A stretch of DNA of 64,000 nucleotides, taken from Stachybotrys elegans. Taxonomy: Eukaryota; Ascomycota; Sordariomycetes; Hypocreales; Stachybotryaceae. The notes under the pieces are model-generated. The model saw only the letters and a program-made list of their open reading frames with translations. It was not told where the DNA came from and ran no database searches. Location: assembly GCA_020746835.1 (NCBI GenBank), contig JAGPNK010000024.1, positions 62,001 through 126,000 of the forward strand. The letters run 5' to 3'. Positions within the stretch are counted from its first letter, which is position 1. The number at the start of each line of letters is the position of its first letter. Below, one piece after another: positions 22,914-32,681 of this stretch. The translations under genes were made by a program, and so were the position numbers.

Positions 22914-24506
22914 ATGGGCATCCTTCCTGCTTTTGCTGCCGCAGCCGCAGTACTTCAACTCTCTGTTATGGCAGAGACATTTGCCCAGCCTCCCGTGTTC
23001 CAAGATTTGCCAGACGTGGATTTGATCCGCGTTGAAGATACATTCTATTACTCTTCTTCGACCTTCCATTATTCACCGGGTGCCCCCATATTGCGATCAT
23101 ACGACTTGGTTAATTGGGAATACCTCTCTCATTCCCTTCCCACTTTCGAGTTTGACGACCCCAAGTTCAATCTGACGGAGGGGAGGGCGTATAACGACGG
23201 TGTGTACGCATCATCACTCCGATATCACAAAAGTCAGAACAAATTCTATTGGGTTGGGTGCATGCAGGGTCATGGGAGAACATACATTTACACGGCACCT
23301 GAGATTGACGGACCTTGGGTCAAGGCCTCGACCATTATAGACTATTGCCTGTATGATGCCGGTCTACTCATCGATGACGACAACACCATCTACGTTGCAT
23401 CTGGAAAATGGACTCCCAATGGCGCCGAGTCACAGACTTGGATTGCTGCGCTAAACGAGAACCTGCAAGTGGAGCGGCAGGAATCGGTCTTCCAATCCAA
23501 CGAAGAGCTTGGTTACATTGAGGGCGCTCGCTTCTACAAAATCAACGGCACTTACTTTCTCTGGTTGACCAACCCTGGGGTTGGTAGAGGCCAGATTATG
23601 CTGAGATCCAGTGGTGATGTTTGGGGACCCTACGACTCGTGGCATCGAGTACTGGCAAATAACGGAGCTCCTATTGAGGGCAGCGGAGCTCCTCATCAGG
23701 GGGCCCTTGTCGACACATCCGATGGCCAATATTGGTACATGGCTTTCGTGGAGCTTGGGACAAGCGGTCGATTCCCGGTGCTGGCGCCGTTGGAGTGGGA
23801 CGAAGATGGTTGGCCTAATGTTGTATTTGACGAGAACGGGCATTGGAAGAGCTCCTACGACTACCCTTTGCCCAGGCGCGACGTTGAGCCAATTGAAGGG
23901 AGATTTGAGTTTGCAGACTCAAAGATCCCGGCCCGTTTCGAATGGAACCACAACCCAGATAACGAGAAATGGTTGACTGGGCATGATGGCCTTATGCTAC
24001 ACACAGCCACAGTGACGGACGACTTCTTCGCTGCCCGAAATACACTGACACACCGCATCCTTGGCCCTCAGTCCAATGTCACCATCGACCTAGATTATTC
24101 GTCAATGGCGGACGGAGACCGGGCAGGGTTGGCTACGTTGAGGTACAACGCTGGATGGATTGGAGTCGCCAAGGACGGCAACTCTACGACAGTGCAAATG
24201 GTGGACCATGTTGAGATGGACCCGTCTAATGACTTTGTCACAGTCTCAAAAGGAGATGTGATTGCTGAGGAGCCGATCCTCGGAGACCGAATCTGGCTGC
24301 GCTGCCAGATTTCTACCAAGTCACCCAACCTCTCCATCTTCTCGTATAGTACGGATGGCGAGACATTCATTGAGCTTGGACAAGCCCATGAAACTCAACA
24401 AGGAGCAGTCTGGTTCACCGGTACTCGTCATGGCATCTTCAACTTTGCAACTAAGAATCATGGTGGTTACGTCGTGGTCAAAGCCTTTGACATACATCTC
24501 CACTAG
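22914..24506 (+). CDS. Secreted glycoside hydrolase family 43 (xylosidase/arabinofuranosidase type)
   Basis: Intronless, 530 residues. After a signal peptide (GILPAFAAAAAVLQLSVMA) comes a five-bladed beta-propeller. The catalytic trio is visible: general base Asp in LPDVDLIRVEDTFYYSSST, the pKa-modulating Asp in YDAGLLIDDDNTIYV, and the acid Glu in GYIEGARFYKINGTYFLW. The C-terminal 200 residues (from about 325) form the beta-sandwich seen in two-domain GH43 beta-xylosidases and arabinofuranosidases, with EWNHNPDNEKW at its start. Such enzymes release xylose or arabinose from plant hemicellulose, which matches the GH11 xylanase earlier in the window. Exact specificity cannot be read from sequence. 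Confidence 0.93.
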   Translation: MGILPAFAAAAAVLQLSVMAETFAQPPVFQDLPDVDLIRVEDTFYYSSSTFHYSPGAPILRSYDLVNWEYLSHSLPTFEFDDPKFNLTEGRAYNDGVYASSLRYHKSQNKFYWVGCMQGHGRTYIYTAPEIDGPWVKASTIIDYCLYDAGLLIDDDNTIYVASGKWTPNGAESQTWIAALNENLQVERQESVFQSNEELGYIEGARFYKINGTYFLWLTNPGVGRGQIMLRSSGDVWGPYDSWHRVLANNGAPIEGSGAPHQGALVDTSDGQYWYMAFVELGTSGRFPVLAPLEWDEDGWPNVVFDENGHWKSSYDYPLPRRDVEPIEGRFEFADSKIPARFEWNHNPDNEKWLTGHDGLMLHTATVTDDFFAARNTLTHRILGPQSNVTIDLDYSSMADGDRAGLATLRYNAGWIGVAKDGNSTTVQMVDHVEMDPSNDFVTVSKGDVIAEEPILGDRIWLRCQISTKSPNLSIFSYSTDGETFIELGQAHETQQGAVWFTGTRHGIFNFATKNHGGYVVVKAFDIHLH

Positions 24507-24801
24507 TAGCTTAACAATCCTGATGAGTCAATATCGGAATAATGGTTATGGAACCAACCGCCTTTAACTTTATGGCGGACAGTTTCATCATTTATCTTCA
24601 AGGTTGCCTTGGAAAGGGGCCAATCATGTTTTATAGTGTGTATTCTGTGACCTCTAACTTGCGAGAAAACGCATTTCCTAGCGTGCTTTAGTTCACCTCT
24701 CTCGAAGTAGCAGGGCTGCAGGTGGGAATGAAATCAGATAAACGGGCATCTGCACCCATAAGAATACAAATAAGACGCAGATAACCTTCGCAAGTTTCCG
24801 G

Positions 24802-25500
24802 TTAGCTTGAAGCTGCTGCTGTGCTCCTTGCTTGTCCGGGTGGGATGTTATATGTAGCGCATGGTGAGGCAGTGTAGCCAGGAATGGTATACGCAACAGG
24901 CCGGACAATAATGACTACCTCCGTGATGGTGATGCTGGGGGAGAAATAACACCATCCAGCAGCATTGTTGGAGCATGTTTGCCAGATAGCCGCCATGTGT
25001 TGGGACATTTGAGTGCTTGACACTTGGAAGCTCTGGCATGGCCCTGACCCTTGATGGCGGACAACAAGCCGGACAGCGGCGTTCCCCTGCCCAACTGTAT
25101 ACTGCCAAGATTGCCCTGCAGAGAGTCGGACAGAGCTGGCATCATTTTGGGACAGCAAATTCGACAGCTGGAGGAAATTGTTGAAGTATGTCGAACGCTG
25201 CGAGCTGGACAGTTGGTTGATATCCCAGCATTGCTCTACACGGACAGCACGTGTGCCAATGTCACCCCTTGTCTGCAGAGTAGGCTCGCCATCTCGTGCG
25301 GCCATGAGCGTGTTTTCGACGTCAGAGATTGAGGATTTGGTGAAGAAAAGGTTGGCAGGGTCCAACATGGCGGCGGTGATGTTATAAGCATCCCCAGGGA
25401 GTTTACTGAGCCCGGTGGCCTCAGGTGTAGCAGGAACAGCACTGGCGAAGGACGCCATAGACTGCAAGGCAAAGATAAAGACAAGGTTAAGCGAAAGCAT
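24802..25500 (-). CDS. Secreted protein of unknown function
   Basis: Intronless, 232 residues. A signal peptide (MLSLNLVFIFALQSMASFASA) and a pro-like segment are followed by a domain with five Cys (EQCWDIN, GPCQSF, QTC, GWCYF, SPCATY) and alternating polar and hydrophobic strands (ITITEVVIIVRPVAYTI). The VEQCWDINQLSSSQRSTYFNNFLQL stretch predicts a helix. I do not recognise a family. A TATA-like ATATAAAAG lies about 110 bp upstream on the minus strand. It is tail-to-tail with the GH43 gene. It may be a small secreted or effector-like protein, but this is inference. Confidence 0.6.
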   Translation of the reverse strand: MLSLNLVFIFALQSMASFASAVPATPEATGLSKLPGDAYNITAAMLDPANLFFTKSSISDVENTLMAARDGEPTLQTRGDIGTRAVRVEQCWDINQLSSSQRSTYFNNFLQLSNLLSQNDASSVRLSAGQSWQYTVGQGNAAVRLVVRHQGSGPCQSFQVSSTQMSQHMAAIWQTCSNNAAGWCYFSPSITITEVVIIVRPVAYTIPGYTASPCATYNIPPGQARSTAAASS

Positions 25501-26869
25501 GGTGATTTTGCAGGCGAGGGCTCGTGTTCAAGGCTTAAAGCTGGTTGAGGAATCTGTGATGGTTGTTTGAGGTGGTGGTGGAATCAATCCAAACATGGCG
25601 GAACCCAGCGTCTTTTATATTCGCTCGACTGATCTCCTTGCCTTGACACCGCAATCTCATGTTCACGTCTTATCTCCTTGTTATCAGCCGTCAGTCACCT
25701 GTGCTCCATCGGCTCTAGATCTCGTGTTACACAATGACTCCAGAGAAGCGATAGACAACTTCGGAAATGGAGCTGTAAAGACAGATAGAGTTAGAATCAA
25801 TTCCTAGCTCGCTTCCAACAAGTCCCAGAATGTCAAGACTTCTTGTTTGGTCGTCAACTTGCCCAAGAACCCAATACGTCTCGGCGAACCTCGCCTACAA
25901 TCTGGACTCAGCTGATGATTAGACCCCTGCTAAAATCCTTCACTTCGGCAACGTTGAAATATCTGATACTTGCCGTGTCGCGCCCTGTATGGTCAGATTA
26001 GCCCCAATCCTACCCTCGCTAGCGCGATCGCCTGATAGCTACTCCCTATCTCCAAGGATATGCTTCCTCCAGGTCCATGATCTCGGGAATCATGAGATCA
26101 GACGAGTGGCTGACCAGGAGCTTATCTTAGTGAGAGCTGCTTCCGTTGTTTGGTAATTCCTGACCAATATCATGAAGATTAGGTACTTGATGTAACACCG
26201 CAACAGCCACCCCTAGGCATATCCTCCTCTGAGGACGACGTGCTCAGCATTGAGGCTACAGTTGCACATCTCCGGGGGGGGCATTCTTTGTATGGCTACT
26301 CCTGATCCAGAGCCGCATGGAATGAAAGTCAGTAATTTCCAGCCGGCCCCTCTGGTAGTGTCAACTTAATAGGCGATAGTTCATGGAGAGGTTGATGCTG
26401 ATTGCTATAGCTAGTGGTATTCGCAATATAAAACATCATGACTGCCTATGTTAGATTGTTTGATGGGGGGTTATTGCATTGGGTGTAGAACATACAAGGC
26501 CTCTCTCTGCTTGGTAGTTTCATCCGACAAGCTTCTGCTATAAATGAATGACAGGATAGGTGAAACAAGACTCTGATACAACGTGTTTTTCGGTGACTCA
26601 ATCCGTTCTATGACTCGAAATTTGCTTCCGGTCGGTCGCTCCATCAAAGTTGGTGCTGCTCTCTTGAATGAGTCAGTTATCTCTTAAGCTGTATATATAC
26701 TCTCTGTAAATGTGGACGTCGCAATCATAACCCCGCCGTGACTCACTTTTCGTATTTGGTATAAGAATGTCCCTACTCAGCTCTTTTTGATCGACTACCC
26801 CGCCTTTGTCCTTCTTCTTGCCAACAAGCAAACAGCCCAAGCCTTCTAACATAGACTGGTAAGGTCATA
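25501..26869. other. Intergenic region with arginyl-tRNA synthetase promoter
   Basis: No gene supported. The distal part has stops in all frames. The 3' 280 bp carry three TGASTCA sites (listed separately) and a TATATATA run at about 26692-26699, which together form a credible promoter. Confidence 0.55.
26594..26745 (+). promoter_or_regulatory. Three Gcn4/CPC1-type TGASTCA sites
   Basis: Exact TGACTCA at 26594-26600, TGAGTCA at 26669-26675 and TGACTCA at 26739-26745, about 125-276 bp before the arginyl-tRNA synthetase ATG. TGA(C/G)TCA is the core bound by the bZIP activator Gcn4, called CPC1/CpcA in filamentous fungi, which induces amino-acid biosynthesis and several aminoacyl-tRNA synthetases on amino-acid starvation. 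Three hits in 152 bp are far above the chance rate of about one per 8 kb. Confidence 0.65.
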
Positions 26870-28801
26870 ATGTCGACATTGGAACACGACGGCCTTGTTA
26901 GTCTGCTCGCCAGCCTTGGCGCAGAAATAAATTCCTCTGCTATCGACTCGTCCAAGACTCGTCTATATAGCCGACCAACAGACATCTACCGTGTATATCT
27001 CGCCCACATCATCAGTAAACTTCTCAAATGCGAAGCTTCCCTTGTCCTCGACTCCATCCAAACGACCAGTACGCTAGCACGTGGAGACCTGGTCATTCCC
27101 GTCCCTCGGTTACGGATCAAAGTTAATAATCCTAATGACCTCGCCATCGAGCTTGCTGCAGGCTTCCCGGATTCACACACATTCTTTCTCAAACCCGTGG
27201 CAGCAGGGATCCATCTTCCCATCTTTTTTGCTCCATCAACCCTTTCACGACTTCTCTTACCGTACATTTACCAGCGAGGAGGCTCGTATGGGAATGATTC
27301 CAGTGCTGGGCTTAACAATAAGCCTGTAACCGCTCCGCGAAAGAAGGTGATTGTTGAGTTTAGCTCACCCAACATTGCCAAGGAGTTTCATGCAGGACAT
27401 CTCCGTAGCACCATTATCGGCGCGTTTACCGCCAATCTCTACTCCGCCATGGGATGGGATGTCGTCAAGGTTAATTACCTTGGCGACTGGGGCAAACAGT
27501 TCGGCCTTCTCGCAGTTGGGCGGAAACGCTTTGGATCCGAAGAGGAGCTCACCCGCGAACCTCTCAAACACCTATTGAACGTCTATGCACGAATCAATGC
27601 TCTTTTTAAGCCAGAGCAGGATGCGAGTCGGCAAGCTCGTGATCAAGGGCTCGATACCGCTGAGATTGAGTCTCAAGGGCTTTATGCAGAACGAAATGAG
27701 TTTTTCCGTCGAATGGAGGACGGTGAACCCGAGGCGTTGGCTTTATGGCAGCGCTTCCGCGATATCAGCATCGACCGTTACACATCCACATATGCACGCT
27801 TGAATGTTGGATTTGATGAATATTCAGGGGAATCCCAAGTCAAACCTTCCTCTGTTGCTCTGGTCGAATCTATTCTCAAAGAGAAGGGCCTATACACAGA
27901 ACAGGATGGATCATGGGCTATTGACTTTGCCAAGTATGGCTATAAAGGTCTCGGGCTTGCGATTGTGCGAGGCCGCACAGGCACTACCACTTATCTGCTA
28001 CGAGATGTCGCCGCGGTGCTTGAACGCGAGAAGAAGTACAACTTTGACAAGATGATCTATGTTGTATCTTGTGAACAAGATCTCTACTTCAAGCGAGTCT
28101 TTGCAACTCTTGAGCTGATGGGCCGCAGCGACCTTGTGAGTCGCCTACAGCACATCAACTTTGGCAAGGTCATGGGCATGTCTTCGCGCCTTGGCAATGT
28201 TCAGCTGCTGGGCGACATTCTCGACCAAGTCGGCACAGCAATGCATGAAGTGATGCAGCGCAATGCCGCCAAATATGAACAGGTCCCAGACCCCGAGGGT
28301 ACCGCTGAAATAGTGGGCATATCTGCCGTGATGGTCCAGGATATGTCCGGCAAACGCATCAACAACTATCCATTTGACATTACTCGGATGACATCATTTG
28401 AGGGTGATACTGGTCCATATCTGCAGTATGCGCACGTCCGTTTACACTCTATCCTGCGAAAAGCAAACCTCACACATGCTGATCTCGCCAAACATGTGGA
28501 AGAAAAGCCAGATGCGCTGGATGCGGACCTCCATAAGCAACACTGCGTGGATCTTTTGCGACTAATGGCTCAGTATCCCGATGTCACGACGACAGCTTTT
28601 GGAAATCTTGAACCGTCTACAATCTTGACATATCTCTTTCGACTGACACACCAGCTCTCATCATTCTACGATGTGCTCCAAGTCGTAGGAGCTAAAGAGG
28701 GCCGAGATGTGATGCTTGCTCGCGCCGCCTTATACGAGGCAGCCCGTCAAGTGTTGGAGAATGGCATGAGGCTGCTGGGGTTGAGCCCTGTTGAGAGGTA
28801 A
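26870..28801 (+). CDS. Arginyl-tRNA synthetase
   Basis: Intronless, 643 residues, the normal fungal size. Class I synthetase that charges tRNA-Arg. The N-terminal additional domain precedes the HIGH-type motif in VEFSSPNIAKEFHAGHLRST (HAGH, about residue 175). The catalytic core continues with KVNYLGDWGKQFG and LLRDVAAVLEREKKYNFDKMIYVV. The KMSKS loop is replaced by VMGMSSRLGN, as is usual for this enzyme. The C-terminal DALR anticodon-binding domain begins about EGDTGPYLQYAHVRLHSILR. No mitochondrial presequence is obvious (MSTLEHDGLVSLLASLG), so it is probably the cytosolic form, though fungi often make both from one gene. CPC1-type sites in its promoter suggest general amino-acid control. 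Confidence 0.96.
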   Translation: MSTLEHDGLVSLLASLGAEINSSAIDSSKTRLYSRPTDIYRVYLAHIISKLLKCEASLVLDSIQTTSTLARGDLVIPVPRLRIKVNNPNDLAIELAAGFPDSHTFFLKPVAAGIHLPIFFAPSTLSRLLLPYIYQRGGSYGNDSSAGLNNKPVTAPRKKVIVEFSSPNIAKEFHAGHLRSTIIGAFTANLYSAMGWDVVKVNYLGDWGKQFGLLAVGRKRFGSEEELTREPLKHLLNVYARINALFKPEQDASRQARDQGLDTAEIESQGLYAERNEFFRRMEDGEPEALALWQRFRDISIDRYTSTYARLNVGFDEYSGESQVKPSSVALVESILKEKGLYTEQDGSWAIDFAKYGYKGLGLAIVRGRTGTTTYLLRDVAAVLEREKKYNFDKMIYVVSCEQDLYFKRVFATLELMGRSDLVSRLQHINFGKVMGMSSRLGNVQLLGDILDQVGTAMHEVMQRNAAKYEQVPDPEGTAEIVGISAVMVQDMSGKRINNYPFDITRMTSFEGDTGPYLQYAHVRLHSILRKANLTHADLAKHVEEKPDALDADLHKQHCVDLLRLMAQYPDVTTTAFGNLEPSTILTYLFRLTHQLSSFYDVLQVVGAKEGRDVMLARAALYEAARQVLENGMRLLGLSPVER

Positions 28802-29497
28802 CCACACCCCTACCCGCAGCACCCCCATTATCTTTCTCATTAATTCTCTTGGTTCTGCTTTTCTTGTTTTCTTGTTTTCTTGTTTTCGCCCTTTGTTGCA
28901 TCATCAAATTCAGAACATATGACATGCATGTGCTAACGTTAGACATCCCGATACAGGATGTGAGACGTAGGAAGCTATAGAGCCTGCTACGATGGGATCT
29001 ACATTTATTCCGCATGCAGCGTTCACTCCACAGATTCTACATGCTGGAATGGCATTACCTGACGACGATGGCATGATGTGATCAATTGAATCTGCTCAAG
29101 AGCTCCAGGATTTAATTATTTAATAAATAGCAAAGGAAGTGTATTATTACTCTCCAAAACCTGGTACAGTGTGTGGCTGACCTCGACATCATTGAAGTGT
29201 GCCGTTCATGAGGTCATTACAGGAGTTCTCAGGGCGAGACCCATGTGGCTTATCCAGAGATAGGTCAAATTCTAGGTGCCAAGACATATGCTCGCTAATA
29301 GTACTGTGACAGTTATGGATCATTGTTCATTCAGTTCATGTATGGGTGTTGATGATCCTTCATTAAATATATCCAACGGTATCCCGATTAATACCAGTTA
29401 ACTATACATATTGTCTATATTTCTATTACACAGGCTAACGCCGGCATGAGAAGAGCAAACCTGACCTTGTGACTCTCTAGCGCTCATCATATCTCGA
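28802..29497. other. Intergenic region (convergent 3' ends)
   Basis: AT-rich tail-to-tail gap. A short CTTGTTTT tandem (about three copies near 28862-28887) lies in the probable 3' untranslated region of the tRNA synthetase. No gene seen. Confidence 0.55.
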
Positions 29498-30768
29498 TTA
29501 AAATCCCTCCTTCAGATTGCCCCAGGAGAACTTGGCAGTATAATAGGGATTCTCAGTTGGGAAGTCCCCGTAGTTCCAGACAGTGTAGAAGTTGCGGAGA
29601 AGTCTGGTACCAATGAGAGTAAATCCATCAGCACCTGAGTCGTCGAATGGAGGCCAGCAAGCGTCTTCTCGCTCGGCGAAACCTGGAAGGGCGAGCTGAT
29701 CGCCTGTCAAGGTCATGTTGATAGAGTCGCCAGAAAAGCCGACGTCGAAGGAGACGGACCACTTGTTGGTGAACTCGCTGCACAGCGGAATATGGTCTCC
29801 TTTGAGAATGGCCGTCCAGTTCATGCCTATCGAGGCGTAAACCTCCTCAAGCTTGCTGGGAGGAATGAGGATAGCGGAGGCCCCAGTGTCGAAGACGACA
29901 TCAGAATACCCAAGGTCTGTTTTGCCCTCAACCTTGGTGCCGTTGCATGCCGTCCTGGAGGAGTAAAGATTGAAGGCGACGCTTCGCCAGACATCGTATT
30001 CTCCGCGCGAGATAAGGGAGATGGTGGACATCTCGCCGTCCACATACTTGTCCTCCCTAGAACCCCCAGCGTCAAAAGACCCTTGCCAGGCTTGCCATTG
30101 GTACTTTTGCCCTCGTCACGAGCATAATAAATGCCGAAACGTGGCTCATCCACAATCTTGTTGGCCATCATATCTTCAAAAATCGGGACAGCACCGCCGT
30201 CGGCAATACTGCCAAAGGCAAGCCCAAGGAATCCATGGGCAGGCAATGTAGACCAATTGCTCTCATTGGCGGCAATAAAGGTTGCGTTCCATGATGAATC
30301 GCCAGATCTGAAAACCTCTGCGACTGAGGGCCCAGCCACTCTTCCTCCGAGGTACTCGATCGAGGCGGACTGGCCTGTGTATCGGCCAGTGGAAGATTTG
30401 CTGATATCGTAGCCGCTTCGTCCGGGCCAACTAGTCGAGGTCAGCGCCTAGGTCTCGCTGTTAGACCGTCATCATCAACTCACTTGTCAACGTGGGGGCA
30501 TTGCTCTGCGCAATGCTCGTCAATCATCCATGCAGAAGCGCTGCCGGTGTCGAATAGAAGCCTGTACTTCTCGCCCGGGGTCCCGGCTTCCAGCTCAACC
30601 AATTTCTGGCAACCATTAGCAACAACAAGAGAGGTTTGTTTCTTTTGGCAAGAAGCTTACATAGCCTTGGTCAATGATGACGGGCAAGTCGAAGACAGCA
30701 GCCGTCGCGCCGGCAGCCAGTGCTGAGGTTGCCAGTAGGACGGTCGTCAATCTCGTGGAGGACGGCAT
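29498..30768 (-). pseudogene. Secreted aspartic protease (pepsin family A1), frameshifted as read
   Basis: Three exons on the minus strand (about 30661-30768, 30484-30605, 29498-30430). A signal peptide (STRLTTVLLATSALAAGATA) is followed almost at once by the mature fold, with little room for the usual 40-60-residue propeptide. Both catalytic Asp motifs are present, LLFDTGSASAW and VVFDTGASAILIPP, and the flap and C-terminal Cys pair look normal. The two halves lie in different frames. The join falls at a five-G run (30063-30067 on plus, CCCCC), where six G would read LTLGGSREDKYVDGE. No intron with matching phase explains it. Either the assembly lost one base or the gene recently broke; the two halves otherwise look under constraint. 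Confidence 0.75.
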
Positions 30769-31203
30769 CGTGACTCGGGGGACGGAGTAGTGCAAGGGAG
30801 ATTGTGGAGAGTACAGCGAGGTAACCGGCAACGAAAGCTTTATATACTGCTTGAAAGAGTTTAAATTACTCTAGCTTGTCTGGGGATCTCATCCCGTCCA
30901 TCCTGATTTCAGAAAGGCCGCCATGTGGGGTGGCTTCTGGAATACGAGACGCCCCACGCGGATCTCCTGGCAATGCTTCAGATCATGGTGCTTTTCTCCT
31001 TTTACTCATACGTAATCAGGCAATGTGTTCCATCTAAGCCGGTTCCCGGGGGCGCCATTGGTCGCCCTATTGCCGGCAAATGGCCAGGCACGGCAGCACC
31101 GATCTTAGTCTGCAGAGCCTTTCCCCCGTATTCATTTTTGACTCCACTGCTTTCTCATCTTGCCCGCTGATTCATTCCAACGTCGCGAGTCATGTTCCCG
31201 GCA
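30769..31203. other. Intergenic region
   Basis: Promoter of the aspartic protease and 3' flank of the transporter gene, both minus strand. A TATATA at 30841-30846, about 73 bp before the protease ATG, is the likely TATA element. Confidence 0.5.
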
Positions 31204-32681
31204 CTAGAAGAATCCCAACTTCTTCCAGACAAAGTTCATCCCACTCATGAGTCCTGTCAGGCCTGTAAATAGTATCAGAGGCCCATATCCACTGCCGAAG
31301 CCGCCCAGAGTCTTGCCTTGCCATGGCATGCCTCGAATGAGTGAATCGCTCAAGGGTCCGGAGATAATATTTCCAACACCTCTTCCGATGCAAAGGTGCC
31401 CTTGCACCATGACTGGGTCGGAGAGGCCCAGGCCAGCCTCTTCACTTCTGTTGGACACCTCCCTCATAATGCCCGGCCAAATGGACGCCCACGACCCGGC
31501 AAATAGGCCGTAGCATATACAAAACACATACAAGGCCGGAAGGGATGCCGACAATCCCCAGATCAAGAGGACCGAAGTTGCTACGCCCATTGCTGAGATG
31601 AGTGTGCATGTGGTCACGGTGAGCCTGTCGCTTAGGGAACCCATGACCATGAGACCGACACTCGCGGCTAGATTGACCAGCATAACCGTCAAAGCAGAAA
31701 GGAAGGTCGATGCCTCGAAGCTTGTACGAGCATAGGATGGAAGGTAGATCGAGGGAAGAAAATAGCCGAGCGCCTGAACGACATTGGCCGTCTGATAGAG
31801 GATAAAGAGTTTGGACGTCACGAATCGCATGTTGAGCCGTCTGTTCTGTGTAACGGCCGAGTATGGGAGGCGAGGCTTGATGAAGAAGGCTAGGGGAGCT
31901 GAAGAACCAAAGAGTATCCCTGCGCAGATTCGTGTCGTGGTTTGAAAGCCCACATTCCGCAGCAAGGCGTTGAGCATAGGAGGGAAGATGGCACCCCCAA
32001 GTCCGGCAGCACCCCATACGATGCCATAGGCCAGACCTTTGCGCTTCACGAACCACTCGTCAATGTAGAGTGTGCAAGGGCAGTAAGCAAAGCAACCACC
32101 GATGCCGAACAAAATCCCCTGGCTCACCACCAATTGGGGAATTGTAGTGCAAAAAGAACTCAGAGCCAGCGCTAGAGAGGACATAAAGAGCCCAGCAAGC
32201 GTATACCAGCGTGCTTGGCGGGGGTAGAGGCGGCAGAGCGCATTGACGAATGGCGTTCCCAAGTAGAGGACGCCCTGTACCAAGTCAGTCTCGGATCATA
32301 GAGCTATTGACAGCCCGGCGGGTGCTCACAGTTGTTGTTGTGCCAATGGCGGCAATGCCACTGGACCCTGCGAACGGCGCATTGTTGCTGTAATATTCTT
32401 GGAACACACCAAATGAAAATCCAAAGCCTCCTTCATATTAGCCAACTGGTTCCAATACTGGTTGCAAGCCCCCGACCACAAGACTCACCAAATGTCATAG
32501 CTTCCACTCCCCAGCATGCAGCCAGCAACAACCATGCGTCTCTCCCACCATCTACAGGCGGTAGAGAGAATTCGGCGCTTGGAGAGCGATCAAGTGGCTC
32601 GCTACCGCTAGTATATTCTCTTTGATCAATTTGATCCAGTGCGATGTTCTCATTCTCGGGATCCCGGGATAGAGAAGCCAT
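31204..32681 (-). CDS. MFS transporter, monocarboxylate (MCT)-like
   Basis: Three exons on the minus strand (about 32489-32681, 32330-32430, 31204-32274), about 454 residues. An acidic, Ser-rich cytosolic N-terminus is followed by DAWLLLAACWGVEAMTFG, typical of fungal MCT-like carriers, then FSFGVFQEYYS and some 12 hydrophobic helices. The central loop is short. Fungal members move monocarboxylates, riboflavin or small toxic acids across the plasma membrane; substrate is not readable here. The first intron ends in AAG (or GAG six bases on), a less common acceptor. It lies at the left edge of a group of flavoenzymes and regulators and may serve that group. Confidence 0.87.

Noticed and set aside
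28862..28887. CTTGTTTT tandem of about three copies
   Set aside because: Short and low-complexity in a 3' untranslated region; no reason to think it is functional.
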